Shown here piece by piece: positions 23,199 through 31,140 of a stretch of 45,953 nucleotides of DNA. The DNA is from Clostridium sp. (GTDB lineage Bacteria > Bacillota > Clostridia > Lachnospirales > Lachnospiraceae). The stretch lies in the NCBI GenBank assembly GCA_023664605.1, contig JAMPFF010000001.1, forward strand, positions 291,661 to 337,613. The letters are read 5' to 3'. The translations under genes and the position numbers were made by a program. A model generated the notes under the pieces. It did not search any database, was not told the origin of the DNA, and saw only the letters and a list, made by a program, of their open reading frames with translations. Position 1 is the first letter of the stretch. Every line of letters begins with the position of its first letter.

Positions 23199-23330
23199 CG
23201 TAAATGATAAAATGGAGGATGGCATTGCCGTTCTCCATTTATGTTAGATGTGGCAGCCATTGCTGACACTTCTATTTTGCATTAATTTGCGCTTGCACGA
23301 AGTGATGCAGGCTGAAAGGAAGACGTCATC

Positions 23331-24791
23331 ATGGATAACAATGTATTGGCAGGAATAGAACCGATTCCGGTTTTTCACTTTTTCGAGGAAATCTGTAAGA
23401 TACCGCATGGGTCCGGCAATGAAAAAATGATAAGCGATTATATAAAGGAGTTCGCCAAAAAGCGCGGGCTATTCTATATACAGGACGAGTGGAATAATAT
23501 GATTATCGTCAAAGAGGCGGCTCGAGGTTATGAGGAGGAAGAGACGGTCATTTTGCAGGGGCATATGGATATGGTGGCGGTCAAAGACGAGACATGCGAT
23601 ATTGATATGCAGACGCAGGGGCTGCGGCTTTGCAGAGACGGTGATTTTGTTTCGGCAAAAGGGAGCAGCCTTGGCGGTGATGACGGCATTGCCGTAGCGT
23701 ATGCGTTAGCGCTTCTGGATGCAAAAGACATTCCGCACCCGCGCATGGAAGTCATTCTTACCGTGGAAGAAGAAACCGGCATGGACGGAGCCAGAGCTAT
23801 TGATGTATCCATGTTAAAAGGCAGAAGAATGATAAATCTGGATAATGAGGAAGAAGGAGTCCTGCTGACAAGCTGCGCGGGCGGCGTAAGAGCGGATTGC
23901 AGACTGCCCGTAACATGGGAGACGGAAAAAGGAGAGACGATCCAGATTCAGGTGGATGGACTGTGCGGCGGACACTCCGGCGTAGAGATTCATAAGGAAA
24001 GAGGAAACGCCAACTGCTTGATGGGGCGTGTGTTGGACGCGCTGTTACAAGAGGTTTCTTTCTCCCTTATCAGTCTGGAGGGAGGGCTTGCTGACAATGC
24101 CATTCCCAGACAGGCATCCGCCCGTATTATGGTAAATCCGGAAGATGCCGACGCCTGCCTTTCGATTGTCGGAAAAATGGAGCGGCAGATACAAAAAGAG
24201 TTGGCGGGAAAAGATGACGGCGTTGCCATATCGGCCGTAAAAGAAAAAAGGCAGAATGAACAGGTGGGAGCCTGCCTGACAAAGGAGAGTACGAAAAAAG
24301 CGGCAGCCTATATCATGGCAATGCCAAACGGCGTGCAGGCAATGAGCGTGGATGTGGAAGGACTGGTAGAAACATCCTTAAATATGGGGGTGATGGCTTT
24401 AACAAAAGAAGCGCTTACGCTTTCCTATGCGATTAGAAGTTCCGTGGAAAGCGCGAAAGAGGCCGTATGCAAAAAACTGCAGGCGGTATCGTATCTGGCG
24501 GGGGGAGATGTTACCATGCGGGGAAATTATCCCGGCTGGGCTTACCGGAAAAACTCCCCCCTGCGGGATAAGATGCTGCAGATTTATGAAAAGATGTACG
24601 GGAAAAAGCCGAAAGTAGAGGCGATTCACGCGGGGCTTGAATGCGGCTTGTTTGCGGGGAAACTGCCGGAGTTAGACTGCGTTTCCTGCGGTCCCGATAT
24701 GAAAAATATCCATACGACGAAAGAGGAATTAAGCATTTCTTCCGTACAAAGAGTGTGGGAATATCTTTTGGAAATTTTACGGCAAAAATAG
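23331..24791 (+). CDS. pepD: Aminoacyl-histidine dipeptidase (M20 family PepD)
   Basis: A 486-residue M20-family metallopeptidase that hydrolyses dipeptides with an unprotected N terminus, including Xaa-His. Two-metal ligands are visible: QGHMDMV (His), SSLGGDDGIAVAYAL (bridging Asp), TVEEETGMDGA (catalytic and metal Glu), NLDNEEEGVL (Asp) and AIHAGLECGLF (His) near the C terminus. A lid domain lies at about residues 190-390. Length and motif order fit PepD. It is cytoplasmic and serves peptide use in a proteolytic anaerobe. It is probably a single-gene transcript after rplT, with a 132-base gap before it. Confidence 0.95.
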   Translation: MDNNVLAGIEPIPVFHFFEEICKIPHGSGNEKMISDYIKEFAKKRGLFYIQDEWNNMIIVKEAARGYEEEETVILQGHMDMVAVKDETCDIDMQTQGLRLCRDGDFVSAKGSSLGGDDGIAVAYALALLDAKDIPHPRMEVILTVEEETGMDGARAIDVSMLKGRRMINLDNEEEGVLLTSCAGGVRADCRLPVTWETEKGETIQIQVDGLCGGHSGVEIHKERGNANCLMGRVLDALLQEVSFSLISLEGGLADNAIPRQASARIMVNPEDADACLSIVGKMERQIQKELAGKDDGVAISAVKEKRQNEQVGACLTKESTKKAAAYIMAMPNGVQAMSVDVEGLVETSLNMGVMALTKEALTLSYAIRSSVESAKEAVCKKLQAVSYLAGGDVTMRGNYPGWAYRKNSPLRDKMLQIYEKMYGKKPKVEAIHAGLECGLFAGKLPELDCVSCGPDMKNIHTTKEELSISSVQRVWEYLLEILRQK

Positions 24792-24854
24792 CCGCCCTTT
24801 CTTATTGACACTTGCAGGGGAAAAATGTAGACTATATAAGGAAGGTGATTCTTT

Positions 24855-26192
24855 ATGGGAGAAATCAAAGATATTTTGACGGGGCTTGACCGTTACGAAG
24901 AATTTCTGGAGAAATTACAGGCGGAAATCGATAAGATGGATGGCTACCGGATAGCCATTATCTATACGGATATCAAGCATTTTAAGTATATTAACGATAC
25001 GTATGGATATCAGCGCGGCGATATGCTCTTAAAGGAATTTGTGGACAGGGTAACGGGGGATAACAATTATATGCTTTGCGCCGCAAGGGTATATTCGGAT
25101 AATATCGTTATGGCGGTTCGGCTGGAAAATGACATACCAAACGAAGAGTTCCGTAAGTTTATTCAGAGACAGAATACGGAACTGGAGAGCAGTTTCAGGG
25201 AAAGATATTTGTCCGCAAGGTTGAAATTCTGTACGGGTATCAGCATCATAGCCAAAGGCGACAGACGCTTAGACCCGGCGACTTCCGTTTCCAATGCCAA
25301 TCTGGCGAGGAAAATTGCCAAGGAAATGGAAGAGGACTGCTGCGTTTTATTCGATAGGACAATGTTAGAGGGGATTAAAAAGGAAGTTGAGATTACATCC
25401 TCAATATCCAGAGCTATCGAAAACGGCGAGTTTAAAGTCTATTATCAGCCTAAGATGGAGACCAATACGCTGCGGATTATCGGGGCAGAGGCGCTTATCC
25501 GCTGGCAGAAAGCGGACGGCGCGTTTATGTACCCGGATGAGTTTATTCCGTTGGTGGAACGCAGCGGGCAGATTGTAGAACTGGATTACTATGTATACAA
25601 AGAGGTGTTCCGTTTTATTGCCGAACGGTTGAAAGACAATAAGATGATTGTGCCGATTTCAGTCAACGTATCAAGGGCGCATTTGAATAAAATGGGGATT
25701 TTACCCTATGTCCGTTCATTGTTTGAAGAATATGGAATCCCGTCGGATTTGATAGAATTTGAACTGACGGAAAGCATTTATATCAAAAATACCAAGAAAG
25801 CATTGGAATTGATAGATGGGCTTCATGAAATGGGAACGAAAGTGTCCATGGACGATTTCGGTTCCGGCTATTCGTCCTTAAATCTGCTTAGCAGGCTGCC
25901 GATAGACATTATTAAGCTGGATAAGGTATTTTTGCAAAATTACGACGGAAAGAATATGTTACGCGAAAATGATAAGATTATTATCTCCTGTGTCATTGAC
26001 ATGGCGCGTAAACTGCAGATTACTTCTTTGTGCGAGGGTGTGGAAACGCCGGAACAGAGCGATTACCTGTCGCAGGTAGGCTGTGAGATACAGCAGGGGT
26101 ATTATTTTTCCAAGCCGATTCCGCAGAGTGAATTTGAAGCTTTTATGGATGAAAATGCCCGGGCGCATGATATGGCGGGTGAGAGAATATAG
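24855..26192 (+). CDS. c-di-GMP phosphodiesterase: degenerate GGDEF plus EAL domain
   Basis: A 445-residue soluble protein. The first half (about 1-175) keeps the GGDEF-domain fold (IIYTDIKHFKYINDTYGYQRGD), but the signature that should read GGDEF is VYSDNIVMAV, so cyclase activity is not expected. The EAL domain (about 185-440) is intact: GAEALIRWQ, NVSRAHLN, EFELTES, MDDFGSGYSS, DIIKLDK, CEGVETPEQ and QGYYFSKP, covering the metal and base residues. It should hydrolyse c-di-GMP to pGpG; the dead GGDEF may bind GTP as a regulator. It has no membrane segment and an aaggtg ribosome site. It is the likely antagonist of the GGDEF cyclase at 42.6-44.3 kb. Confidence 0.93.
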   Translation: MGEIKDILTGLDRYEEFLEKLQAEIDKMDGYRIAIIYTDIKHFKYINDTYGYQRGDMLLKEFVDRVTGDNNYMLCAARVYSDNIVMAVRLENDIPNEEFRKFIQRQNTELESSFRERYLSARLKFCTGISIIAKGDRRLDPATSVSNANLARKIAKEMEEDCCVLFDRTMLEGIKKEVEITSSISRAIENGEFKVYYQPKMETNTLRIIGAEALIRWQKADGAFMYPDEFIPLVERSGQIVELDYYVYKEVFRFIAERLKDNKMIVPISVNVSRAHLNKMGILPYVRSLFEEYGIPSDLIEFELTESIYIKNTKKALELIDGLHEMGTKVSMDDFGSGYSSLNLLSRLPIDIIKLDKVFLQNYDGKNMLRENDKIIISCVIDMARKLQITSLCEGVETPEQSDYLSQVGCEIQQGYYFSKPIPQSEFEAFMDENARAHDMAGERI

Positions 26193-26197
26193 GCGGT

Positions 26198-26243
26198 AAA
26201 AAAGCAACTGCTTTTACTTTCGGGAAGAAAACAGTTGCTTTTT
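26198..26243. terminator. Bidirectional terminator between the EAL gene and tRNA-Pro
   Basis: AAAAAAGCAACTG (26198-26210) pairs with CAGTTGCTTTTT (26232-26243). It ends in a T-run on both strands, so it serves the EAL gene from the left and tRNA-Pro from the right. Confidence 0.85.
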
Positions 26244-26252
26244 ATATGCGAA

Positions 26253-26325
26253 TCGGAATGACAGGACTTGAACCTGCGGCCTCTACTTCCCTAAAGTAGC
26301 GCTCTACCACCTGAGCCACATCCCG
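26253..26325 (-). tRNA. tRNA-Pro (AGG)
   Basis: On the minus strand a full cloverleaf is visible. The acceptor pair is CGGGATG/CATTCCG with discriminator A. The D arm carries GGTGGTAGAG, and the anticodon stem CTACT/AGTAG holds the 7-base loop TTAGGGA, giving anticodon AGG for Pro with G37 as usual for proline. The T arm GCAGGTTCAAGTCCTGT closes the cloverleaf. CCA is not encoded. The promoter lies just upstream. Confidence 0.93.
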
Positions 26326-26337
26326 AAAGCAGTTACC

Positions 26338-26366
26338 ATTATAACCAATTTCAGGTGAAAAAGCAA
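26338..26366 (-). promoter_or_regulatory. tRNA-Pro promoter
   Basis: On the minus strand, TTGCTT (26361-26366), a 17-base spacer and TATAAT (26338-26343), placed 13 bases before the tRNA. Confidence 0.7.
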
Positions 26367-26404
26367 GTACTATCTCATAGAAATTGGATGAAAAGGAAGA
26401 TGTT

Positions 26405-26701
26405 ATGATAGACAAAGCAACATTCCATCCGCTCAATTATATTAAGAAAGAGGAATACTCCGGCAGTATGGACGGCATGAGATATATGCTAAAGCGCGTA
26501 AAGAGCGGAGAGGAAGATAAAATCAAAGTGACAATCTGGCCGGAACCGTTCGGCATCCATAAGACGCCTGATGAGGAAAAAGAGTCGATAGAGGTGGCGC
26601 TTAGCGAAGCGGGCGTGGAAGAGGCGGCGGACTGGCTGAACGCCAAGTATGAAGAAGAGAAAGAAAGATGGAAAGGAAGCCTGCGTAAACCGTGGGTTTA
26701 A
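26405..26701 (+). CDS. Small hypothetical protein
   Basis: A 98-residue protein. The ATG at 26405 (MIDKATFHPLNYIKKEEY) follows aaaaggaag; the upstream in-frame ATG at 26384 has none. It has no signal or membrane segment. The tail is strongly charged (EEAADWLNAKYEEEKERWKG), so it is likely helical. A Trp-Pro pair (TIWPEPFGIHKTPDEEK) marks the middle. It ends just before the third MATE gene, with which it may be cotranscribed. I do not recognise a function. Confidence 0.75.
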   Translation: MIDKATFHPLNYIKKEEYSGSMDGMRYMLKRVKSGEEDKIKVTIWPEPFGIHKTPDEEKESIEVALSEAGVEEAADWLNAKYEEEKERWKGSLRKPWV

Positions 26702-26708
26702 TTTATGG

Positions 26709-28085
26709 ATGATGATGACGAAAGAAAAAACGAAAAAATATGAAATGGATATGTGCAGCGGCTCTATTCTGAAGAAAATACTGTTGTTTTCCCTGCCGCT
26801 TATGTGTTCGAGCATTTTACAGCTTCTCTTTAATGCGGCGGATATCATTGTCGTAGGGCGGTTTGCCGGTGATAATTCGCTGGCGGCGGTAGGTTCTACC
26901 TCGTCGCTTATCAATCTTTTGACGAATTTCTTTATGGGGCTGTCCGTGGGTGCGAATGTGTTGGTGGCGCGGTATTTTGGCGCAAAGCATCAAAAGGATT
27001 TGTCGGAAACGATACATACGGCGATGACGGTAAGTCTTTATAGCGGCATTCTTTTAACTGTCATAGGCTGTGCGGGAGCAAAACAGATTTTAACCTGGAT
27101 GCAGACGCCGGAGGATGTACTGCCGTTAGCGACGATTTATCTGCGGATTTATTTTGCGGGCATGACGGCGACAATGCTTTATAATTTCGGCAGCGCGATT
27201 TTAAGAGCCATCGGCGACACGAAGCGTCCGCTGTATTTCTTATCGCTTGCGGGCGTGATTAACGTGGCGCTGAATCTGATATTTGTGATTGTGTTCAAAA
27301 TGGATGTAGCGGGCGTTGCACTTGCCACGGTTATTTCCCAGTGCATCTCCGCATTTCTGATTGTCAGATGTATGATGAAAGAGCAGGGAAGCATTCATCT
27401 GGAACTGTCGCAGATGCGCATTAATGCGGATAAGTTTAAGAAAATCATCCAGATAGGACTGCCGGCAAGTTTTCAGGGAATCCTTTTTTCCTTTTCCAAC
27501 GTGATTATCCAGTCCTCGGTAAACTCTTTCGGCGCGGTGACGGTTGCAGGAAACTCTGCGGGCGCAAATATCGAGGGGTTTGTGTATGTGGCGATGAACG
27601 CGTTCCATCAGGCGACGATTTCCTTTACCAGCCAGAACATCGGGGCGGCAAAATACGAAAGGGTCAATAGGATTTTGTATACGGCGGAGTTCTGCGTACT
27701 GGCGGCGGGCGTGATACTCGGCAATCTTGCCGTTTTCTTCGGCTATCCGCTGCTTGGTATGTATACGTCAAGCCCGGCGGTCATGGAGGCGGGCATGAAG
27801 AGAATGAAAGTTATCTGCCGCTACTATGCGCTGTGCGGTATGATGGATGTTATGGTGGGTTCGCTGCGGGGACTGGGATATGCGGTGATGCCGATGATTG
27901 TATCTTTAATCGGCGCTTGCGGACTACGGCTTTTGTGGATTTTTACATTCTTTCAGACGGAGCCTTTCCATACGGTCACTTCCTTGTACCTGACCTATCT
28001 GGCAAGCTGGCTGATTACTTTTTTAGCGCATGTGGTCTGTTTTATCATTGTACGGCGTAAGTTAGCGAAAAAGTGGGGCGCATGA
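26709..28085 (+). CDS. MATE family efflux transporter
   Basis: A 458-residue MATE-family exporter, about 12 membrane segments, opening MDMCSGSILKKILLFSLPLM, then FNAADIIVVGRFAGDNSLAAVG and LRAIGDTKRPLYFL. I place the start at the first of three ATG codons (26709); no ribosome site is strong there, so 26712 or 26715 are possible. An earlier in-frame ATG (26649) would overlap the previous gene by over 50 bases. Its last 136 bases (27950-28085) occur again, with about ten differences, at 29147-29282. The gene thus lacks its own terminator; the one after the second copy (29268-29296) was probably the original. Confidence 0.9.
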   Translation: MMMTKEKTKKYEMDMCSGSILKKILLFSLPLMCSSILQLLFNAADIIVVGRFAGDNSLAAVGSTSSLINLLTNFFMGLSVGANVLVARYFGAKHQKDLSETIHTAMTVSLYSGILLTVIGCAGAKQILTWMQTPEDVLPLATIYLRIYFAGMTATMLYNFGSAILRAIGDTKRPLYFLSLAGVINVALNLIFVIVFKMDVAGVALATVISQCISAFLIVRCMMKEQGSIHLELSQMRINADKFKKIIQIGLPASFQGILFSFSNVIIQSSVNSFGAVTVAGNSAGANIEGFVYVAMNAFHQATISFTSQNIGAAKYERVNRILYTAEFCVLAAGVILGNLAVFFGYPLLGMYTSSPAVMEAGMKRMKVICRYYALCGMMDVMVGSLRGLGYAVMPMIVSLIGACGLRLLWIFTFFQTEPFHTVTSLYLTYLASWLITFLAHVVCFIIVRRKLAKKWGA

Positions 28086-28297
28086 AGAATGAACGGTGGT
28101 TCTGAGTGCCTTTTTAATACCTAATGATATAATATAAGCATTAAGAAGAATTGATAAACACTGTGGTTGGAACTGCTATCAAAATTGAGACTAATAAAAT
28201 TAAGCTGATTTATTATCAGCGTTGATTGCGTTAAATCCTAAGAAATGTTATTCTATGAGTAGCGAAAAACAGTAAGGGTAAAGGAGTGCGATACAAT

Positions 28298-28774
28298 ATG
28301 CGGAAATTAAAAGTATATTTAGATACATCGGTTGTTAGCCATTTATTACAGGAAGATGTACCTGAGAAAATGGCAGATACCAAAAAACTATGGGAAATGT
28401 TCAAAGACGGGAAGTATGATGTATGTCTTTCGGCAGTAACATTAAGGGAGGTATCAGACTGTCCGGAACCTAAACGAACTGAATTAAGAGATTATTTGAA
28501 ACAGATTCAGTATAGTATATTTGACATTACACCGGAAGCGTTAGAAGTTGCAAGGCAGATTATTGCGGCACAGATATTGACGGAAAAAAGTTTTGATGAC
28601 TGCCAACATATTGGGGTTGCCGTAGTAAACGATTGTGACTGCATCATATCATGGAATTTCAAGCATATTGTAAATATAAAAACTATACGCGGAGTAAGAG
28701 CAATTACGAATCTGCAAGGATATAAGCCGATTGAAATTTGGAATCCGTCTGTATTGTTAGAGAGTGAGGAATAG
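28298..28774 (+). CDS. PIN-domain toxin-like protein
   Basis: A 158-residue PIN-domain protein. The ATG at 28298 (MRKLKVYLDTSVVSHLL) is preferred over a GTG at 28286; aaaggag lies about 11 bases before it. The first catalytic Asp (Asp9) is present. The later acidic pair is in KSFDDCQHIGVAVVND, followed by the usual CDCIISWNFKHIVN strand. It ends in a hydrophobic strand plus GYKPIEIWNPSVLL, typical of this PIN subgroup. A small partner gene follows after 3 bases. It appears intact, unlike the PIN protein at 13919. Upstream (28086-28297) lie a GCTGAT/ATCAGC hairpin and a possible TTGCGT/TATTCT promoter. Confidence 0.85.
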   Translation: MRKLKVYLDTSVVSHLLQEDVPEKMADTKKLWEMFKDGKYDVCLSAVTLREVSDCPEPKRTELRDYLKQIQYSIFDITPEALEVARQIIAAQILTEKSFDDCQHIGVAVVNDCDCIISWNFKHIVNIKTIRGVRAITNLQGYKPIEIWNPSVLLESEE

Positions 28775-28777
28775 TTT

Positions 28778-28951
28778 ATGGAAAAGCCGATTTTAAGCCC
28801 GAATTTTACGATTGAGGATATCCACAGATTAAGAGAATATAATTATGAAATGACTAAGAATATGACTGATCAGGAGCGAATGGATTATTATAATAAAGCA
28901 GGTCATGCATTTCAGCGAGAGATTGAAGAAGCAAGGTTTCAGAAAGCGTAA
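28778..28951 (+). CDS. Small partner of the 28298 PIN protein
   Basis: A 57-residue protein beginning MEKPILSPNFTIEDIHRLRE and ending EARFQKA, three bases after the PIN gene. It is highly charged and helical, with no DNA-binding fold. The type recurs behind PIN genes of this subgroup (from memory) and is probably the antitoxin or a stabilising partner. A decayed second copy follows at 28954. It is too short for many automatic gene finders. Confidence 0.7.
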   Translation: MEKPILSPNFTIEDIHRLREYNYEMTKNMTDQERMDYYNKAGHAFQREIEEARFQKA

Positions 28952-28953
28952 CT

Positions 28954-29043
28954 GCGGAATTTAATTATGAAACGACAAAATATATGATTGTGGAGGAAAA
29001 ATTGCATTATTATAATACTCCGAGGACAGATGCAGAAGAATAA
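28954..29043 (+). pseudogene. Remnant of a second partner gene
   Basis: Read in frame it gives EFNYETTKYMIVEEKLHYYN, which lines up with EYNYEMTKNMTDQERMDYYN of the preceding partner gene and then diverges to a stop at 29041-29043. It has no start or ribosome site. It looks like a tandem duplicate that lost its beginning and end. The bases 29044-29146 after it show nothing recognisable. Confidence 0.55.
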
Positions 29044-29146
29044 ATAGAGAGACTTAGAAATAAAAGAAATAAAAAATTTTCCTAATGTATCTAACGGAAA
29101 AGATTGCCGGGGAAACGGAACTTATCAGATGGGAATGAATGAGAAA

Positions 29147-29282
29147 CTTTCAGACGGAGCCTTTCCATACGGTCACTTCCTTGTATCTGACCTATCCGGC
29201 AAGCTGGTTTTTGACCTTTTTGGCGCATGTGGTTTGTTTTATCATTGTACGGCGTAAGTCAGCGAAAAAGTGGGGCGCATGA
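29147..29282 (+). repeat. Second, diverged copy of the MATE gene 3' end
   Basis: 136 bases matching 27950-28085 of the MATE gene at roughly 93% by eye, ending at the same TGA. Several differences are silent in the MATE frame (TAC/TAT, TTA/TTG, GTC/GTT), while others change residues. This suggests the copy came from a related functional gene and is not a recent local duplication. The copy runs straight into a terminator hairpin. Confidence 0.8.
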
Positions 29283-29296
29283 CCCCGCTTTTTTTA
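29268..29296 (+). terminator. Terminator after the duplicated MATE tail
   Basis: GTGGGG and CCCCGC flank a short loop that includes the TGA, followed by TTTTTTT. The MATE gene at 26709 now lies about 1.2 kb from it. Confidence 0.7.
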
Positions 29297-29462
29297 TGCA
29301 ATTATCAGGCGATTGCAAAACGCCTAATATGCAATTACTTATGAAAGAAAGTAATTTTGCTATACAGGTCTAATATTTTTCGGGGGGGGGTAACCGATAT
29401 ATGATATGAGACTATGTTATATATGAAACAGATTTCAAATTTTTAGGCAGGAGGTTCAGATT

Positions 29463-30536
29463 ATGGCAATCAATGTTAATCAAAGTTACAGCCAGTTTTA
29501 TGCGGGTACGGAACAGTTAAAAAGCTATAGCTCTAATACAGCGGCAGAGAAAGATACTTTAGTAAAGTATCAGTTTAACACTACGGACGAAGATGGCAAC
29601 AAGGTTATGGATAGAATGTCAAAAGAGGAAACGATGAAAGTATTAAATGATATTTCCTCACAATATGGGGAAAATGTCATAGTACAGTTTTCCGGCGATG
29701 GTCTCGCGGCGCTTGCAGAAAGTAAGAAATTTATGTCCGACAGGGAAATAACAGCAGAGAAAACGGCGGCGAAAGAAGCAAAAGACGTTGCTTTTCAGAG
29801 TGAACTCAAGCATTATGATAAGTCTGCAAATTACCTTCCGGCATATTCGGGGATGTATGGCGCAGACAAAGCAGTCGCGTCTGCATTGGAGAATTGCGGC
29901 AAAGAGGAGCAGGGATTTGTGTATGATATCATTCGCCAGAATTTTCTTGTCGAAAACAGCGGTTTCATGACGGAGGAGGAACGACAGGCGAATATTTCAC
30001 TTGGAATGAAGAAAGCGGAATATGCGGCAAAAAACTTTATCCCGGAAAGCAGCAGAGAGGCATTTCTGGAAGCAATGGAATCCATTGCAAAACTGGCAAG
30101 CGCAGGAAAAGCCGACAACAGCGGAAATATGGATTACGGGGTTGTAAAAGGCAGATATCTTGGGCATGGAAGCAATCTTGCCCGGACTACAAATACGCTT
30201 GATATGATGCGGACAATGGATAAAGAAGCATATGCCGAATACCAGAAAATAAGCAAAAATGAGGAGGGTGGGCTTAATGCGTTGAAATACCTTACAAACT
30301 GGTATATAGGCGCAGTAAAGAAGAATCCGTCCATGGTTGATAATTACGAAAAGCAGTCGAAAGAATATGTGGAGAAAAATGTAAAAAACCAGAAACTTGA
30401 TAAAACTTTTGTCGATATAAAGACGAGAAGCAAAGCGCTCTTTTTTGAAAGTCTAAAAATGTTCCAGAGTAATCATCCTAATTTCCTTTCATTCGTCGTA
30501 AACCGGGAGCTGTCATTGAAGTTTTGGGAATTTTAG
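29463..30536 (+). CDS. Hypothetical protein related in motif to the 1317 product
   Basis: A 357-residue protein with a caggagg ribosome site. The N terminus (MAINVNQSYSQFYAGTEQLK) is polar, without a signal peptide. Residues about 65-90 read GENVIVQFSGDGLAALAESKK, similar to the VAVQISDAGLEAM segment of the protein at 1317. The rest is largely helical and rich in Lys, Glu and Ala. The N terminus resembles in style those of the 2095 and 2924 products. I do not recognise a function. The upstream spacer holds a run of nine G (29382-29390) and little else. Confidence 0.7.
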   Translation: MAINVNQSYSQFYAGTEQLKSYSSNTAAEKDTLVKYQFNTTDEDGNKVMDRMSKEETMKVLNDISSQYGENVIVQFSGDGLAALAESKKFMSDREITAEKTAAKEAKDVAFQSELKHYDKSANYLPAYSGMYGADKAVASALENCGKEEQGFVYDIIRQNFLVENSGFMTEEERQANISLGMKKAEYAAKNFIPESSREAFLEAMESIAKLASAGKADNSGNMDYGVVKGRYLGHGSNLARTTNTLDMMRTMDKEAYAEYQKISKNEEGGLNALKYLTNWYIGAVKKNPSMVDNYEKQSKEYVEKNVKNQKLDKTFVDIKTRSKALFFESLKMFQSNHPNFLSFVVNRELSLKFWEF

Positions 30537-30635
30537 GGACAATGCTTGGATGGTAAGGATATTTCATAAAGGCGGTAAAATCATATATGGAACTTGTTTA
30601 TAATCGACTTATGCTATCCGTAATAGAACCCCCTC

Positions 30636-30671
30636 TTGACAAAACTAAAAACAAGTAGTACAATGTACTAC
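30636..30671 (+). promoter_or_regulatory. RelB/RelE promoter with palindromic operator
   Basis: TTGACA (30636-30641), a 17-base spacer and TACAAT (30659-30664). The perfect palindrome GTAGTACAATGTACTAC (30655-30671) lies over the -10 box, where antitoxin binding would block polymerase. Confidence 0.8.
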
Positions 30672-30688
30672 AGAGAGGAGTTGAGTAT

Positions 30689-30910
30689 ATGAGTTTTTCA
30701 ATCAGACTGACAGCGGAAGAAAAAGCCCTTGCAGAGAGTTATGCCAAAGTTCACTCTATGTCGTTAGGAGAAGCATTTAAGAAAGCGCTTTTTGAGCGGA
30801 TAGAGGATGAATATGATATTGCGGTTGCTGATGAAGCGTATCGCGAATATGTAGACGGCGGTCATAAGAGCAGACCCATTTCGGAACTTTGGGGAGATTT
30901 GGACTTATGA
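30689..30910 (+). CDS. RelB-like antitoxin (DUF6290 type)
   Basis: A 73-residue antitoxin. The first 30 residues (MSFSIRLTAEEKALAESYAK and the following HSMSLGEAFKKALF) form a ribbon-helix-helix DNA-binding domain. The C-terminal part (DEAYREYVDGGHKSRPISEL) should neutralise the toxin. An agaggag ribosome site precedes it. Its TGA overlaps the toxin ATG (ATGA). It presumably represses the promoter at 30636 through the palindrome there. Confidence 0.88.
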   Translation: MSFSIRLTAEEKALAESYAKVHSMSLGEAFKKALFERIEDEYDIAVADEAYREYVDGGHKSRPISELWGDLDL

Positions 30911-31140
30911 GTTACCAAGTAGAGACAACGGCAAGATTCGATAAAGAATTTAAAAAATTAGACAGGTATACACAGCGCATGATAAAGGGCTGGATTGATA
31001 AAAACCTTATCGATAGTGAAAATCCCCGTCAACATGGAAAAGGCTTAACAGCGGACAGAAGTGGACAATGGAGATACAGAATAGGCGATTACCGTCTTAT
31101 CTGTCACATAGACGATAACCGCCTGATTATTCTTGCTTAG
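30907..31140 (+). CDS. RelE/ParE-family toxin with shortened C terminus
   Basis: A 77-residue RelE/ParE-fold toxin starting MSYQVETTARFDKEFKKLDR, with QWRYRIGDYRLICHIDDNRLIILA at its end. Family members normally continue after IILA with about 8-12 residues containing a His and Arg that matter for RNA cleavage. Here a TAG follows at once, and the convergent degV stop overlaps these last bases. The toxin may therefore be weakened or inactive, or belong to a short variant. It is coupled to the antitoxin by ATGA. Confidence 0.8.
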   Translation: MSYQVETTARFDKEFKKLDRYTQRMIKGWIDKNLIDSENPRQHGKGLTADRSGQWRYRIGDYRLICHIDDNRLIILA

